A stretch of 64,000 nt of DNA from contig NZ_RAZG01000012.1 in the NCBI RefSeq assembly GCF_003612565.1, positions 36,580-100,579 of the forward strand, read 5' to 3'. The translations under genes and the position numbers were made by a program. The notes under the pieces are model-generated. The model saw only the letters and a program-made list of their open reading frames with translations. It did not search any database and had not been told where the DNA came from. Below are positions 1 to 8,841 of the stretch, in pieces (position 1 is the stretch's first letter; each line of letters begins with the position of its first letter). Source of the stretch: Roseburia sp. 1XD42-69. GTDB taxonomy: Bacteria; Bacillota; Clostridia; Lachnospirales; Lachnospiraceae.

Positions 1-60
1 TTCCCCTTTTTTCCCGGTATATTTCCATTACAATTCTCTCATTGGAAGGGAGGAATCGTA

Positions 61-450
61 TTGGATATCGGAACCCAGTTACGGAATTTACTTGATCAGG
101 ATGGCATTACCCAAAAGCAGTTGGCAGAGGCCCTGAACATATCATCCACCACTTTAAACGGTTATGTGCAAAACCGCAGGCAGCCCGACGCAAAAATGGC
201 CATTCGCCTTGCCTCTTATTTTCACACCACCACAGATTATATTTATGGCCTCACCACATTCAGGGATCCTCCTGTCACGCCTTTTAATGCGGAAGAACGT
301 CATTTAATCAACATCTACCGTGGGATTCCAGAGGGAATGAAGCCTTTATATATTGAAACCGGAAGAACTTTTTCCAGAGTTGCCAAGAAAAAGGAAAAGG
401 AACTGAGGAAAAAAAGTGAAAAACAGGGAGAAAATACCGGCGAAAAGTAA
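61..450 (+). CDS. XRE-family helix-turn-helix regulator
   Basis: Predicted cytoplasmic DNA-binding regulator of the XRE/Cro-C1 class, 129 residues. Residues about 6-61 form the HTH domain: QKQLAEALNISSTTLNGY is the helix-turn-helix core and the following NRRQPD turn is typical of the class. The last 25 residues are very rich in Lys and Glu (KKKEKELRKK) and look unstructured. The start is TTG at 61, chosen because GGGAGG at 48-53 sits seven bases upstream. The gene converges on the FN3 protein gene. The target is unknown; no cognate operator could be identified because the upstream region lies mostly outside the window. Family call is secure, role is not. Confidence 0.85.
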   Translation: MDIGTQLRNLLDQDGITQKQLAEALNISSTTLNGYVQNRRQPDAKMAIRLASYFHTTTDYIYGLTTFRDPPVTPFNAEERHLINIYRGIPEGMKPLYIETGRTFSRVAKKKEKELRKKSEKQGENTGEK

Positions 451-480
451 AAAAACGGGGCAGCACTTATATGCTGTCCC
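449..480 (-). terminator. Rho-independent terminator of the FN3 protein gene
   Basis: A 9-bp stem (457-465 with 472-480, one G-U pair) with a 6-nt loop. Read on the minus strand it is followed by seven U (plus-strand A 449-455). It lies just past the FN3 stop codon. On the plus strand no U-tract follows, so it would stop the upstream XRE gene poorly. Confidence 0.8.
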
Positions 481-489
481 GGATTGTTT

Positions 490-1437
490 CTATTTCCTGT
501 GGTTCCAACTGGAATCTCCGCCGCCTCGTTTGGTATTCCAGCAGTATAAGGAACTGGAAGTATTTTTCGTACCTCCCTTATTGCAAATGGCCTCCACGTA
601 CACATAATATGTTTTCTTGGAAGAAAATTTCTTGCCGTTAAATTTCTTCACGGTACAGGAACTTTTGTTCTTGCTCACCGTAGCCACTTTTTTGTATCCG
701 TTTTTCATTTTCGTAGACACATAAACTTTATACTGCGTAGCCCCGTTAGTCTTTTTCCACTTCAATTCCAGCTTATTCCCGCTAACCTTTACTTTTGAAA
801 GCATAGGCTGGTTCAGGCAGTAAATAGTTCCCCAGGAAGAGTAGTATTTTTTCCCGTTAAACGTGGTGAAAGAGCGGGCCCGCACTTTGTATACCACATT
901 GTTTTTCACGGAAAAATTTGTTCTGGAAGAGTAGCCGCCTACCTTATTGGTCTTCTTTAATTTGCCCTTATTATCGAACAGCTTCACCTCAAAACCGTCT
1001 GCCGCACTCTGGTTATCCCACTGCACATCCAATTCATTAATAAAATAGTACCATCTCTCTTGTTTTAGGCCTGTAAGCTTATCCGGAATTGTAACAGCCT
1101 TATAAAGAATACTGCCATAATTTTCACTTCCGTCTGCCCTCACTGTTTTTACATTCACAGAATATTTGGTGGCCGGTTTTAAACCGGAAATGGTATAGGC
1201 AAGCTCCCCTGTGTTCCCAACCAAATCATACTCCGCATCACTGCCGTTCTCTTTTATGTACACATTGTAGCTTACCGCATCTTTCTCTGCTGGCCAGGTT
1301 ACTGTCACAGATGTCTTCTGGGCATCTGTCTGGGTTACTACTGCCGCCTTCGCTTCCATGGTGCCAGTTCCGATACAAATTCCCACAAAAAGCACCATAA
1401 GAAATAAAGCGGAAGTCTTCAAAAACTTCTTCATCAT
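490..1437 (-). CDS. Secreted fibronectin type III domain protein
   Basis: Exported protein of 315 residues. Residues 1-31 are a Sec signal peptide (MMKK, hydrophobic core, cleavage near MEAKA). Residues about 33-118 look like an FN3 domain (VTVTWPAEKDAVSYNVYIK; ISGLKPATKYSVNV). A second Trp/Tyr-rich beta domain follows, and a third FN3-like module occupies about 210-300 (LELKWKKTNGATQYKVYVS). The chain is Lys-rich at the C-terminus with no sortase motif or cell-wall repeat, so it is probably released or held by charge. The start is supported by AAGGAGAGG six bases upstream. Such FN3 proteins are common in Lachnospiraceae as adhesive or polysaccharide-associated proteins; the ligand here is unknown. 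It appears monocistronic. Confidence 0.8.
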   Translation of the reverse strand: MMKKFLKTSALFLMVLFVGICIGTGTMEAKAAVVTQTDAQKTSVTVTWPAEKDAVSYNVYIKENGSDAEYDLVGNTGELAYTISGLKPATKYSVNVKTVRADGSENYGSILYKAVTIPDKLTGLKQERWYYFINELDVQWDNQSAADGFEVKLFDNKGKLKKTNKVGGYSSRTNFSVKNNVVYKVRARSFTTFNGKKYYSSWGTIYCLNQPMLSKVKVSGNKLELKWKKTNGATQYKVYVSTKMKNGYKKVATVSKNKSSCTVKKFNGKKFSSKKTYYVYVEAICNKGGTKNTSSSLYCWNTKRGGGDSSWNHRK

Positions 1438-1564
1438 TGTTTTCCTCTCCTTATTTTTCTGGGTTGACTAGTAATTTCTCTTGTAGTTTACTTTATCTGG
1501 GACAAAATAGCAACCCGGTTTACCACCAAGAGTGATATGTGCTAAACTTTTTAAGAAATATTTT

Positions 1565-2188
1565 CTAATTTTTCTTTTTCACAGCACATCCATACAGCCT
1601 TTCCGAAAGCATAACAGACACAAATTGTATGATGAGAGTAATAGCAAAAATCTCCGGCATCATATAAGGACTCCACTCCGGCCGCGACACTCCTCCCTCA
1701 AAAACTCTGACAGAAAAATATGACTGGAGGCCAAACATAACGCTGATGGTGACAAACATCAGGAAAATCCTTGATTTTTCCACCCCCATGCGAAAAATTA
1801 CCGGCAGCTGCAGCGCCATAACATTCACCGCCGCCAAAACAGAAATTATAATAACCCCCATATTTTGTAAAAGCTCTCCCTCTCCGATTCCCAAAATGAA
1901 ATACAGGATTTGGATCACGGCCTCCAAAACGGCAATCCCCCCTGCCAGAAGATAGCCAAACAAATACTTCTCCGCCACCATCTTATGGTTGGAGTAAGGC
2001 ATCATCTTCGCCATTTGGCCCCACTTGCTTCTCTCGTCATAAGCCAGGGCTGTCATAGGCAAAAGCGCCCCAAAAAATATACTGTAAATTCCCATCCCCG
2101 GAACCAGGGCAAATAGAAACATCAAAAGAAAATAAACTTTCGTCTGCTTCACAATTACCAGCCAGTCTTTTAACAATAAACCTTTCAT
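1565..2188 (-). CDS. ABC-2 type transporter permease
   Basis: Membrane subunit of an ABC transporter, 207 residues, with about six hydrophobic segments (near 17-36, 38-52, 80-98, 108-128, 138-158, 178-198). The layout, with a short Lys-rich N-terminus (MKGLLLKDWLVIVKQ) and the ALAYDERSKWGQ segment between the second and third helices, matches ABC-2 permeases encoded with YtrB-type ATPases. It starts two bases after the stop of the upstream ATPase gene, and its ribosome site AAGGAG lies inside the ATPase 3' end, so the two are translationally linked. The substrate is unknown; cell-envelope stress export is only an analogy with the B. subtilis ytr operon. Confidence 0.8.
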   Translation of the reverse strand: MKGLLLKDWLVIVKQTKVYFLLMFLFALVPGMGIYSIFFGALLPMTALAYDERSKWGQMAKMMPYSNHKMVAEKYLFGYLLAGGIAVLEAVIQILYFILGIGEGELLQNMGVIIISVLAAVNVMALQLPVIFRMGVEKSRIFLMFVTISVMFGLQSYFSVRVFEGGVSRPEWSPYMMPEIFAITLIIQFVSVMLSERLYGCAVKKKN

Positions 2189-2190
2189 GC

Positions 2191-3033
2191 CTATTCTCCT
2201 TTCGCCAGATACAAAATAATATCTTCCATTCCCGCCCGCTCAATGGGGTAATTTTCTGGTAAAAACTCCCGCTTAACCAGGATTTCTTTGAAATACCCAT
2301 TATCCCGGACACCAACGACTGCCTCCTCCGGAATTTCTTCCGCCTCCCTTTTTCCCAGGCGCAGAATACCGTAAATTTCCTGCAGCCTGTCTTTTTCCTC
2401 ATGCAGTATGATCTCCCCTTTATGGAGAAACGCCACGTAATCACAAATTTTTTCCAGGTCGCTTACGATGTGGGATGAAATTAACACCGAGTGGCCTTCC
2501 TCCCTTGTAAACTCATTAAAAATATCAAGAATCTCATCCCTGACAATGGGGTCAAGGCCGCCGGTAGCCTCATCTAAAATCAAAAGCTTAGCCTTGTGGG
2601 AAAGGGCCACTGCAATGGCAAGCTTCATTTTCATTCCCTTAGAATAGTCTTTAAACTTCTTTTGCCGTTCCACATGAAACTGATCTAAATAGCGGAAAAA
2701 AGTTTCTTCCTCCCAGTTTTTATATGTGTGCTTCATAATTTTATTTACATCCCAGCCGTTTAAAACCTCGGGAAAATACGCCTCGTCCAGTACAACGCCC
2801 ACATCCTCCCGCACACCCAGAAACTCTTTGGATGTATTGTCCACCCCAAGAACCTTTATCTCCCCGGCCTCCTTTGTAACGGAATGCATCAAAAGCCTGA
2901 TGGTGGTGCTCTTTCCTGCGCCGTTTTCCCCCACCAGACCCATAATGCAGCCTTCCGGCAGTGTGAGATTCAAATCCTTTATGGCAAAAGAACCATAAGT
3001 TTTAGAAACATGCTTCATTTCTATTGCATTCAT
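2191..3033 (-). CDS. ABC transporter ATP-binding protein (YtrB-like)
   Basis: Nucleotide-binding subunit of 280 residues. Walker A is GENGAGKST near residue 35, the signature is the degenerate YSKGMKMKLAIA instead of LSGGQ, Walker B is LLILDEATGGLDP, and the H-loop is SSHI. The modified signature is usual in the YtrB/BcrA branch of exporter ATPases. The start is ATG with GGAGG seven bases upstream. It sits between the GntR regulator gene (14-nt gap) and the permease, giving the standard GntR-ATPase-permease order. Transcription very likely begins at the operator-containing promoter upstream of the GntR gene. Confidence 0.9.
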   Translation of the reverse strand: MNAIEMKHVSKTYGSFAIKDLNLTLPEGCIMGLVGENGAGKSTTIRLLMHSVTKEAGEIKVLGVDNTSKEFLGVREDVGVVLDEAYFPEVLNGWDVNKIMKHTYKNWEEETFFRYLDQFHVERQKKFKDYSKGMKMKLAIAVALSHKAKLLILDEATGGLDPIVRDEILDIFNEFTREEGHSVLISSHIVSDLEKICDYVAFLHKGEIILHEEKDRLQEIYGILRLGKREAEEIPEEAVVGVRDNGYFKEILVKREFLPENYPIERAGMEDIILYLAKGE

Positions 3034-3047
3034 ATCTTTTCCTCCTG

Positions 3048-3422
3048 TTATTCTTCCAACTCTAAAAGCTTAAACATTTCCACCAGGGTATCATTTTTTA
3101 ACCCGCAGGACTTAGCCAGCTTTACAATTTCACTCATGTGCGCCTCTATTTCTTTTAAGTGCTCCTCCCGTATCAGCTCCCTGTTTGTCTCCGCCACAAA
3201 ACAGCCTTTCCCCCCTACGGTGTTCACATACCCGGCCCGTTCCAGCTCATCATAGGCACGCTTTGTTGTAATGACGCTGATTCTCAGATCTTTGGCCAGT
3301 CCCCGTATAGAGGGAAGCATTTCCCCTTCTGTCAAAACCCCTGTTAAAATCATATCCTTTATCTGTGCGTAAATCTGTTCATAGATGGGCTGGTCACTGG
3401 AATTTCTAATTATAATTTCCAA
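3048..3422 (-). CDS. GntR-family transcriptional repressor (YtrA-like)
   Basis: Short GntR regulator (124 residues) of the YtrA subgroup. The N-terminal winged helix-turn-helix covers residues about 8-75 (QPIYEQIYAQIKDMI; LPSIRGLAKDLRISVITTKR), and the small C-terminal helical part is for dimerisation, too short to bind a metabolite like FadR or HutC types. I place the start at the TTG at 3422, seven bases after AGGAGG; the in-frame ATG at 3428 would sit only one base from that site, and related proteins begin at the same point. It is the first gene of the GntR-ATPase-permease operon and probably represses it through the palindrome at 3435-3456. Confidence 0.88.
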   Translation of the reverse strand: MEIIIRNSSDQPIYEQIYAQIKDMILTGVLTEGEMLPSIRGLAKDLRISVITTKRAYDELERAGYVNTVGGKGCFVAETNRELIREEHLKEIEAHMSEIVKLAKSCGLKNDTLVEMFKLLELEE

Positions 3423-3434
3423 GCTCATACCTCC

Positions 3435-3464
3435 TATACTGTTATTACACAGTATATACAGTAT
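3435..3464 (-). promoter_or_regulatory. GntR operator overlapping the -10 box
   Basis: A perfect 8-bp inverted repeat, TATACTGT (3435-3442) and ACAGTATA (3449-3456) with a 6-bp spacer, plus a third half-site ACAGTAT at 3458-3464. One arm contains the -10 box and the other the transcription start region, ideal for repression. Binding by the adjacent GntR protein is inferred from position and symmetry. Confidence 0.75.
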
Positions 3465-3479
3465 GGTCGCATTTGTCAA
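3451..3479 (-). promoter_or_regulatory. SigA-type promoter of the GntR-ABC operon
   Basis: Minus-strand -35 TTGACA (3474-3479), 17-bp spacer, -10 TATACT (3451-3456). The predicted start near 3444 gives a leader of about 20 nt containing the AGGAGG ribosome site. Confidence 0.82.
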
Positions 3480-3499
3480 CAGAAAAATAAAAGAGGCTG

Positions 3500-4504
3500 T
3501 CACGCCCCTTCTTTCTCTCTGTTTATCAGCCATATTTCATAGATTAACAGTGCAGATATGGGCCCAAGCAAGACCCCGGCTCCCCCGTACACCTGTATCC
3601 CAATATACAGGCTCATAAGCACAAACAGGGGTGGAACCCCCAGTGTTTTCCCCACCAGCCTGGGTTCTAAAAACTGCCTGACACAGGTACACAAAAGATA
3701 AATCAAAAAATGTCCCGCCCCGGCAAGATAACGCCCCATCAGCAAATCCATAAAAGTCCAGGGTACAAGTATGGTGCCTGTCCCAAGGAAGGGCAGGGCG
3801 TCAAAAATCCCGATAAAGATTCCCACAGCCAGGGCATAGTTTGTACCTGTTAAAAACATCCCAGCCACGCAGATGAAAGTAATAATGCCCATAATGATAA
3901 TCTGGGCCTTAAGATACGCCCCAAAGGCACTTTTCATATTCCGAAGGATCTCAAAAGCCTTCTGCCCCGCCCAGGTTTTTTGAAACAGGCGAAACACATA
4001 CTCATATTCATGGAGTATTAAAAATGCCGCCACAAGAGTTACAAGGGCTTTTGCCAAAAAGGATAAGATGCAGGCTCCCGCCTCTTTTGAAATTTCCACG
4101 GCCCCGTTTGACATTCCCTTTACCATATCCCCGACTTTTTCCCCCACGTCATCCGCGGCCAAGCCGCTGATTTCTTCCACCTTTCTGCAGCACTCCCCGG
4201 AAAATACCTGCACTTTTTCCACAATAAAATTGAAATGGCGGACACAGCCGCTTCCCATGCGGTAACACAGGTATAAAAGCCCTGCACAGATAAGCCCCAG
4301 GGCCAGCAAAAACAAAATATATACCAGGCTTCTGGAAAATGCCCGGTTTCCCTTACAAAATTTTTCCGTCTTCCTTGCCAGGGGATAGAGCAGCCTGGCA
4401 AGTATCAATGCAATAAAAAAGGGCAGTACTATGGGAAAGATATATTTCATCCCCAGATAGACTGCGCCAACCAGTAATAATAGTTTCAAAAATTTTTTTC
4501 CCAT
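3500..4504 (-). CDS. AI-2E transporter family (YtvI-like) membrane protein
   Basis: Polytopic protein of 334 residues with about seven to eight membrane segments: a double hairpin at 1-35 and 55-82, a central soluble stretch about 85-145, then helices near 150-170, 205-230, 232-250, 260-285 and 300-325. The C-terminal half has the family features (FIGIFDALPFLGTG, FLEPRLVGKTLGVPPL). The family (UPF0118) contains TqsA-like exporters and the sporulation protein YtvI; the substrate here is not established and AI-2 export should not be assumed. It precedes the GntR promoter on the same strand without a recognised terminator between them. Confidence 0.85.
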   Translation of the reverse strand: MGKKFLKLLLLVGAVYLGMKYIFPIVLPFFIALILARLLYPLARKTEKFCKGNRAFSRSLVYILFLLALGLICAGLLYLCYRMGSGCVRHFNFIVEKVQVFSGECCRKVEEISGLAADDVGEKVGDMVKGMSNGAVEISKEAGACILSFLAKALVTLVAAFLILHEYEYVFRLFQKTWAGQKAFEILRNMKSAFGAYLKAQIIIMGIITFICVAGMFLTGTNYALAVGIFIGIFDALPFLGTGTILVPWTFMDLLMGRYLAGAGHFLIYLLCTCVRQFLEPRLVGKTLGVPPLFVLMSLYIGIQVYGGAGVLLGPISALLIYEIWLINREKEGA

Positions 4505-4564
4505 TTTTCTTCTTCCATGTATTATTTTATGGGAAAATTATATGTAATTTTATGTTTTCTATCC

Positions 4565-5248
4565 TCAATCTTTAAGCTTTCTAAAAATTGGATTTTCAGG
4601 CAGCACAGAAAATTCCATTTTTTTTAATGTTTTAGGATGGATAAAACCAATTTTCGCCGCACATAAGGCAATGTGGTTTCCCTCTGCTGCCTGTAAGGCC
4701 CTGTCACCGCCGTATTTCCTGTCTCCTGCCAGGGGATATCCCCCATGGCTCATCTGCACCCGTATCTGGTGATGCCTTCCTGTGTGAAGCTTCACCAGAA
4801 CTTCTGCCAATCCTTCTCTCTGTTTTAAAAAGCGGTAGGAGAGCACAGCTTTTTTGGCCCTGGGAGCCGAAGGCTCCGCCACAAAAGAACAGTTGTTCTT
4901 TCCATCTTTGATTAGATAATCCGTGAGCGTGTAATTTTCCCCGGTTTTCACCCTTTCCCCCGGCTGCAAACACACTATGGCATGATAATGCTTTTCCAGC
5001 TTTCCCTGTAAAACCTGCCTGTTTAAGAAGGACAAAGCCTGCCTGTTTTTCGCAAAAACCATGACCCCCTCCACCGGCTGGTCCAGCCTGTGCACAAGAC
5101 CGATAAAGGGTTCTTCCCCTTTCTCTGCCCGGTAATTTCTCAGTAAGCTTACCATGTCCTTTTCCCCGGCCCTTTTTGTCTGAACCGGTATCCCGCTTTT
5201 TTTGTGAAGGATAAGAACTTCGTCATCCTCATATATCACTGCATCCAT
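4565..5248 (-). CDS. RluA-family RNA pseudouridine synthase
   Basis: Predicted to isomerise uridine to pseudouridine in rRNA or tRNA. The 227-residue protein carries the catalytic motif HRLDQPVEGVMVFAKN near residue 60, in which the Asp of HRLD is the nucleophile, and the later GRHHQIRVQMSHGGYPLAGD motif of the RluA catalytic fold. There is no N-terminal S4 domain, as in short RluA/RsuA-type enzymes. I start it at ATG 5248, where AAGGTG overlaps the response-regulator stop codon seven bases upstream; the longer frame from 5293 would run into the regulator and lacks a site. It is the third gene of the kinase-regulator operon. Target position unknown. Confidence 0.88.
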   Translation of the reverse strand: MDAVIYEDDEVLILHKKSGIPVQTKRAGEKDMVSLLRNYRAEKGEEPFIGLVHRLDQPVEGVMVFAKNRQALSFLNRQVLQGKLEKHYHAIVCLQPGERVKTGENYTLTDYLIKDGKNNCSFVAEPSAPRAKKAVLSYRFLKQREGLAEVLVKLHTGRHHQIRVQMSHGGYPLAGDRKYGGDRALQAAEGNHIALCAAKIGFIHPKTLKKMEFSVLPENPIFRKLKD

Positions 5249-5252
5249 ATGC

Positions 5253-5942
5253 CTACACCTTAAATCGGTATCCCACCCCCCAGATTGTCTCAATATACTG
5301 GGGTTTTGAGGAATTTAACTCGATTTTTTCCCGTATTTTTTTAATGTGGACCGTCACTGTGGCAATATCCCCCACAGACTCCATCTCCCAGATTTCCCGG
5401 AACAAATCCTCCTTGGTAAACACACGGTTGGGATTTTCCGCCAAAAATGTAAGGAGGTCAAATTCCTTGCTGGTAAAGGGTTTTTCCTCATCATTGACCC
5501 ACACTCTCCGGGCCGTTTTGTCAATTTTAATCCCCCTGATTTCAATCATGGTATTTTCCGCCTGGCTGCTGCCAATAAGTCTTTCATACCGGGCCAGATG
5601 GGCTTTCACCCTTGCCACAAGCTCACTGGGTGAAAAAGGTTTTGTAATATAGTCATCTGCGCCGATGCCCAGCCCCCGGATTTTATCAATATCCTCTTTT
5701 TTGGCCGATACCATAAGGATTGGGGTATTTTTTACCTCCCGGATTTTTTTGCAGATTTCAAACCCGTCCAGACCTGGAAGCATCAAATCTAAAATAAACA
5801 GGTCAAATTCTTCCCCCAATGCCCGGGCCAGGCCCATATCTCCCTGGCTCTCAATTTCCACCTGAAAATCGCTTAATTCCAGATAATCCTTTTCTAGCTC
5901 CGCTATGGCTACTTCATCCTCAATAATCAAAATTTTACTCAT
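5253..5942 (-). CDS. OmpR/PhoB-family response regulator
   Basis: Two-component regulator of 229 residues. Receiver domain 1-118 with the acidic pocket (IIEDE), phosphoacceptor Asp52 in LDLMLPGLDG, a Ser/Thr switch residue (MVSAK) and Lys in ITKPF. The winged-helix effector domain occupies about 130-228 (KEFDLLTFLAENPNRVFTKE; GVGYRFKV). It overlaps the upstream kinase gene by eight bases, so the pair is co-translated. The RluA gene follows directly. Regulon unknown; the VanR-like organisation does not by itself imply drug resistance, and no van genes are nearby. Confidence 0.92.
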   Translation of the reverse strand: MSKILIIEDEVAIAELEKDYLELSDFQVEIESQGDMGLARALGEEFDLFILDLMLPGLDGFEICKKIREVKNTPILMVSAKKEDIDKIRGLGIGADDYITKPFSPSELVARVKAHLARYERLIGSSQAENTMIEIRGIKIDKTARRVWVNDEEKPFTSKEFDLLTFLAENPNRVFTKEDLFREIWEMESVGDIATVTVHIKKIREKIELNSSKPQYIETIWGVGYRFKV

Positions 5943-7425
5943 CTCTTATGGCCTCCTGATATTTCCGAATCACAAAATACATCACCGTACCTACAGATTC
6001 TTTACTAGTCGCCCAGATTTTCCCCCCGTGGTCCTCCACAATTTTTTTCACGATGGAAAGGCCGATGCCGCTTCCCCCTGTGGCGGAATTTCTTGAGGCA
6101 TCCCCCCGGAAAAACCGCTCGAAGATATAGGGCAGATCCTTTGGCGCAATGCCTTTTCCGTTATCTTCAATCTCAACCTGTATAAAATCCCCCACATCTT
6201 TTATTCTGATGTTAATCTGGCCCCGTTTATTTTTCATGTATTTTGCAGAATTGCCGATAATATTATTCACCACCCGGCGCAGCTGTTCCGGATCTGCGAT
6301 AATCAGCACATGGTTATCCACATAGTTAAAGTAGGTAAGCCCAATATTTTTGGACTCCAAATCCATACTTATCTCCTCCACGCAGTCATTGAAATACTCT
6401 GACACGTTGAGTTTTGTAAAATTATATGGAATACGGTTGGTATCAATCTGGGAATAAAGGGTAAGCTCATTTAAGAGAGCATCCATTTCATTTGCCTTAT
6501 TGTTTATGGTGCGCAGATACTTCTCCTGTTTTTCCGGCGTGTCCGCAACGCCGTCCAAAAGCCCTTCCGAATACCCTTTTACCGTGGTGATAGGCGTTTT
6601 TAAATCATGGGCAATATTGCTGATTAGCTCTCTATTTTCCCGCTCGCTGGTCATCTGCTGTTCTGCGGATTCCTTTAAACGCTTGCGCATCTCCTCGAAA
6701 CTGGAGCACAGTTCGCTGATTTCATCGTTGCCCTCCCCCTCAATAGTGAAGTCCAGATTGCCCTGCTGTATGTTCACCGTGGCCGCTTCCAGTTTCTTTA
6801 AGGGCCGGATAATGCCGCCGTATATCCAGATAATCAGCATTGCCGCCGTACATAAGAGAATCAAAAAAACAGAGATAAACACATCAAAGGCCAGCCTTTT
6901 CATCTCCGGCAGAAGTTCGTATGCGTTGGTGACAATAAAAGCGCTGCCTTCCTCCCCGCTGGAAAAGCGGAAATCCACCTGTTTAATCAGGGCCTGTTCT
7001 TTTCCGTCCATATACATGGCAGAATTGTCATGCCAGTCATTTTCCCCGTAGTCCGGAAGGCTGCTGCCCTCAAGCAATGATGCGTCATTGCCCTTATAAA
7101 TAATTCTATCCTCCCTTCGGATAATAAGGTAGGAATATTTCTTCTGCAATTCCTGATTCAGCCTTATCTGGTACTCCTCGTCTAAAAGCCTGTCAGGATA
7201 ATTTTCCGCAATCTCCGTAAGATTGCCGTAATCTTTTATGGTATAACGGTTTAAGAGCTGTACGGAGTTCATAAGATAACTGTAGTCGGAATCGTCAAAC
7301 CCATAGGTCTGTTCCAAAGCTTTAATCTGTACTTTCCAGAAGCACATAAAGGTAAACCCCGCCAGCACGATAGGTACAAACATAATGATAAAAAACGAAA
7401 TCGTGAGCCTTGTCTTTAATTTCAT
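5935..7425 (-). CDS. Sensor histidine kinase with HAMP domain
   Basis: Membrane sensor of 496 residues. TM1 is about 7-28, an extracellular sensor domain spans about 30-180, TM2 about 182-204, HAMP about 205-258. The HisKA H-box ISNIAHDLKTPITTVKGYSE holds the phosphorylated His. The ATPase domain shows the N box (NIIGNSAKYM), G1 (DNGKGI), F box (ERFFRGD) and G2 (GGSGIGLSI). Start ATG 7425 is chosen over 7431 because the GAGG site is eight rather than two bases away. It is the first gene of the kinase-regulator-RluA operon. The sensor has no recognisable ligand fold, so the signal is unknown. Confidence 0.9.
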   Translation of the reverse strand: MKLKTRLTISFFIIMFVPIVLAGFTFMCFWKVQIKALEQTYGFDDSDYSYLMNSVQLLNRYTIKDYGNLTEIAENYPDRLLDEEYQIRLNQELQKKYSYLIIRREDRIIYKGNDASLLEGSSLPDYGENDWHDNSAMYMDGKEQALIKQVDFRFSSGEEGSAFIVTNAYELLPEMKRLAFDVFISVFLILLCTAAMLIIWIYGGIIRPLKKLEAATVNIQQGNLDFTIEGEGNDEISELCSSFEEMRKRLKESAEQQMTSERENRELISNIAHDLKTPITTVKGYSEGLLDGVADTPEKQEKYLRTINNKANEMDALLNELTLYSQIDTNRIPYNFTKLNVSEYFNDCVEEISMDLESKNIGLTYFNYVDNHVLIIADPEQLRRVVNNIIGNSAKYMKNKRGQINIRIKDVGDFIQVEIEDNGKGIAPKDLPYIFERFFRGDASRNSATGGSGIGLSIVKKIVEDHGGKIWATSKESVGTVMYFVIRKYQEAIRDE

Positions 7426-7440
7426 AACCATTTCCTCTGC

Positions 7441-7477
7441 CAGAAAAAAGTCGCAGGGATAAATGAATCCCTACGAC
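7441..7477 (-). terminator. Rho-independent terminator of metK
   Basis: Stem 7450-7460 with 7467-7477 (10 of 11 pairs) and a 6-nt loop, followed on the minus strand by six U. It lies about 70 nt past the metK stop and just before the histidine kinase gene. Confidence 0.8.
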
Positions 7478-7546
7478 ACATTATATCATGAAAAGTTCAG
7501 AATCCCACTAAAAAAACAAAATATTTTCTAAATTTTTCATAAACCC

Positions 7547-8734
7547 TTATAAATATTTTTTCAGTTCATCCACTTTGTCCAGGGCCTCCCAGGGAAGGTT
7601 TAAATCATTTCTCCCAAAATGTCCATAGGAAGCGGTCTGCTTATAAATGGGTCTTCTAAGATCCAGCATTTTGATAATTCCTGCAGGGCGCAGGTCAAAA
7701 TTCTCCCGGATAATCTCCACAAGCTTTGTCTCCGGCAGTTTTCCTGTGCCGAAAGTCTCCACCATAATAGAATTGGGCTGTGCCACGCCGATAGCATATG
7801 CAAGCTGAATTTCACACCGCTCTGCCAAACCTGCCGCAACAATATTTTTTGCCACATAGCGGGCTGCATATGCTGCAGAACGGTCTACTTTTGTACAGTC
7901 CTTACCGGAAAATGCACCGCCGCCGTGGCGGGCAACCCCTCCGTAGGTATCCACAATAATCTTGCGTCCCGTAAGACCTGCATCCCCCTGAGGGCCTCCG
8001 ATTACAAACCGCCCGGTAGGGTTAATATAATATTTTGTGTTTTCATCTAAAAGATCTTTTGGCAGCACAGGATTTAACACATGCTCTTTAATATCCTTAT
8101 GTATCTGCTCCTGGGTTACTTTCTCATCATGCTGAGTGGAAATAACCACTGCCTCCAGGCGGGCAGGTTTTCCATTTTCATCATACTCAATGCTCACCTG
8201 GGATTTTCCGTCCGGCCGCAGATAGGTAAGGGTACCGTCTTTGCGGACTTTTGTGAGCTGCCTGGTAAGCTTATGTGCCAGTGAGATGGAATAGGGCATA
8301 TATTCTTCTGTCTCATTGGTGGCATAGCCGAACATCATTCCCTGATCCCCAGCTCCAATAGCATCAATCTGGGCATCCGTCATTTTGCTCTCTTTTGCCT
8401 CCAGGGCCTTATCCACGCCCATGGCGATATCCGGGGACTGTTTGTCCACAGCCACCATAACAGCGCAGGTATTTCCGTCAAATCCCTTTTCAGAGCTGTC
8501 GTAGCCAATCTCCACCACCGTATCTCTGGCAATAGCGGAAAAGTCCACATTTGCCTTCGTGGTAATCTCCCCGGTAATCAGCACATATCCTGTACATGTC
8601 ACCGTCTCGCATGCCACCCGGCTCATAGGGTCCTGGGCCATGCAGGCGTCTAAGATTGCATCTGAAACAGCATCGCATATTTTATCCGGATGTCCTTCCG
8701 TAACTGACTCTGAGGTAAATAATCTTTTTTCCAT
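7547..8734 (-). CDS. metK: S-adenosylmethionine synthetase
   Basis: Makes S-adenosylmethionine from methionine and ATP; cytoplasmic homotetramer. The 395-residue protein begins [18 protein letters not shown], carrying the ATP-site His of the GHPDK motif, and contains the signature [12 protein letters not shown] and the P-loop-like [19 protein letters not shown]; length is standard. The start is ATG 8734 with AAGGAG eight bases upstream; an open frame extends further 5' only because it reads through the riboswitch leader. Expression is controlled by the SAM-I riboswitch and its terminator at 8788-8943, and a terminator follows the gene, so it is monocistronic. Confidence 0.98.
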   Translation of the reverse strand: MEKRLFTSESVTEGHPDKICDAVSDAILDACMAQDPMSRVACETVTCTGYVLITGEITTKANVDFSAIARDTVVEIGYDSSEKGFDGNTCAVMVAVDKQSPDIAMGVDKALEAKESKMTDAQIDAIGAGDQGMMFGYATNETEEYMPYSISLAHKLTRQLTKVRKDGTLTYLRPDGKSQVSIEYDENGKPARLEAVVISTQHDEKVTQEQIHKDIKEHVLNPVLPKDLLDENTKYYINPTGRFVIGGPQGDAGLTGRKIIVDTYGGVARHGGGAFSGKDCTKVDRSAAYAARYVAKNIVAAGLAERCEIQLAYAIGVAQPNSIMVETFGTGKLPETKLVEIIRENFDLRPAGIIKMLDLRRPIYKQTASYGHFGRNDLNLPWEALDKVDELKKYL

Positions 8735-8787
8735 TTTATTTTCTCCTTTACTATGCTTACATTTTTCCTCTGGGTGTCCGTGTGCAT

Positions 8788-8813
8788 AAAAAAACCGCTT
8801 AACAAATAAGCGG
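8788..8813 (-). terminator. Riboswitch-controlled terminator of metK leader
   Basis: 7-bp stem (8795-8801 with 8807-8813), 5-nt loop and seven U on the minus strand, between the SAM-I aptamer and the metK start. This is the expression platform: ligand-bound aptamer should permit this hairpin and stop transcription. Confidence 0.9.
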
Positions 8814-8841
8814 ATTGATATTATTACAAATAAACCAATTC

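Noticed and set aside
5253..7425. Vancomycin-resistance VanRS system
   Set aside because: The gene order and kinase type look similar, but there are no vanHAX-like genes nearby, and a pseudouridine synthase is the operon partner.
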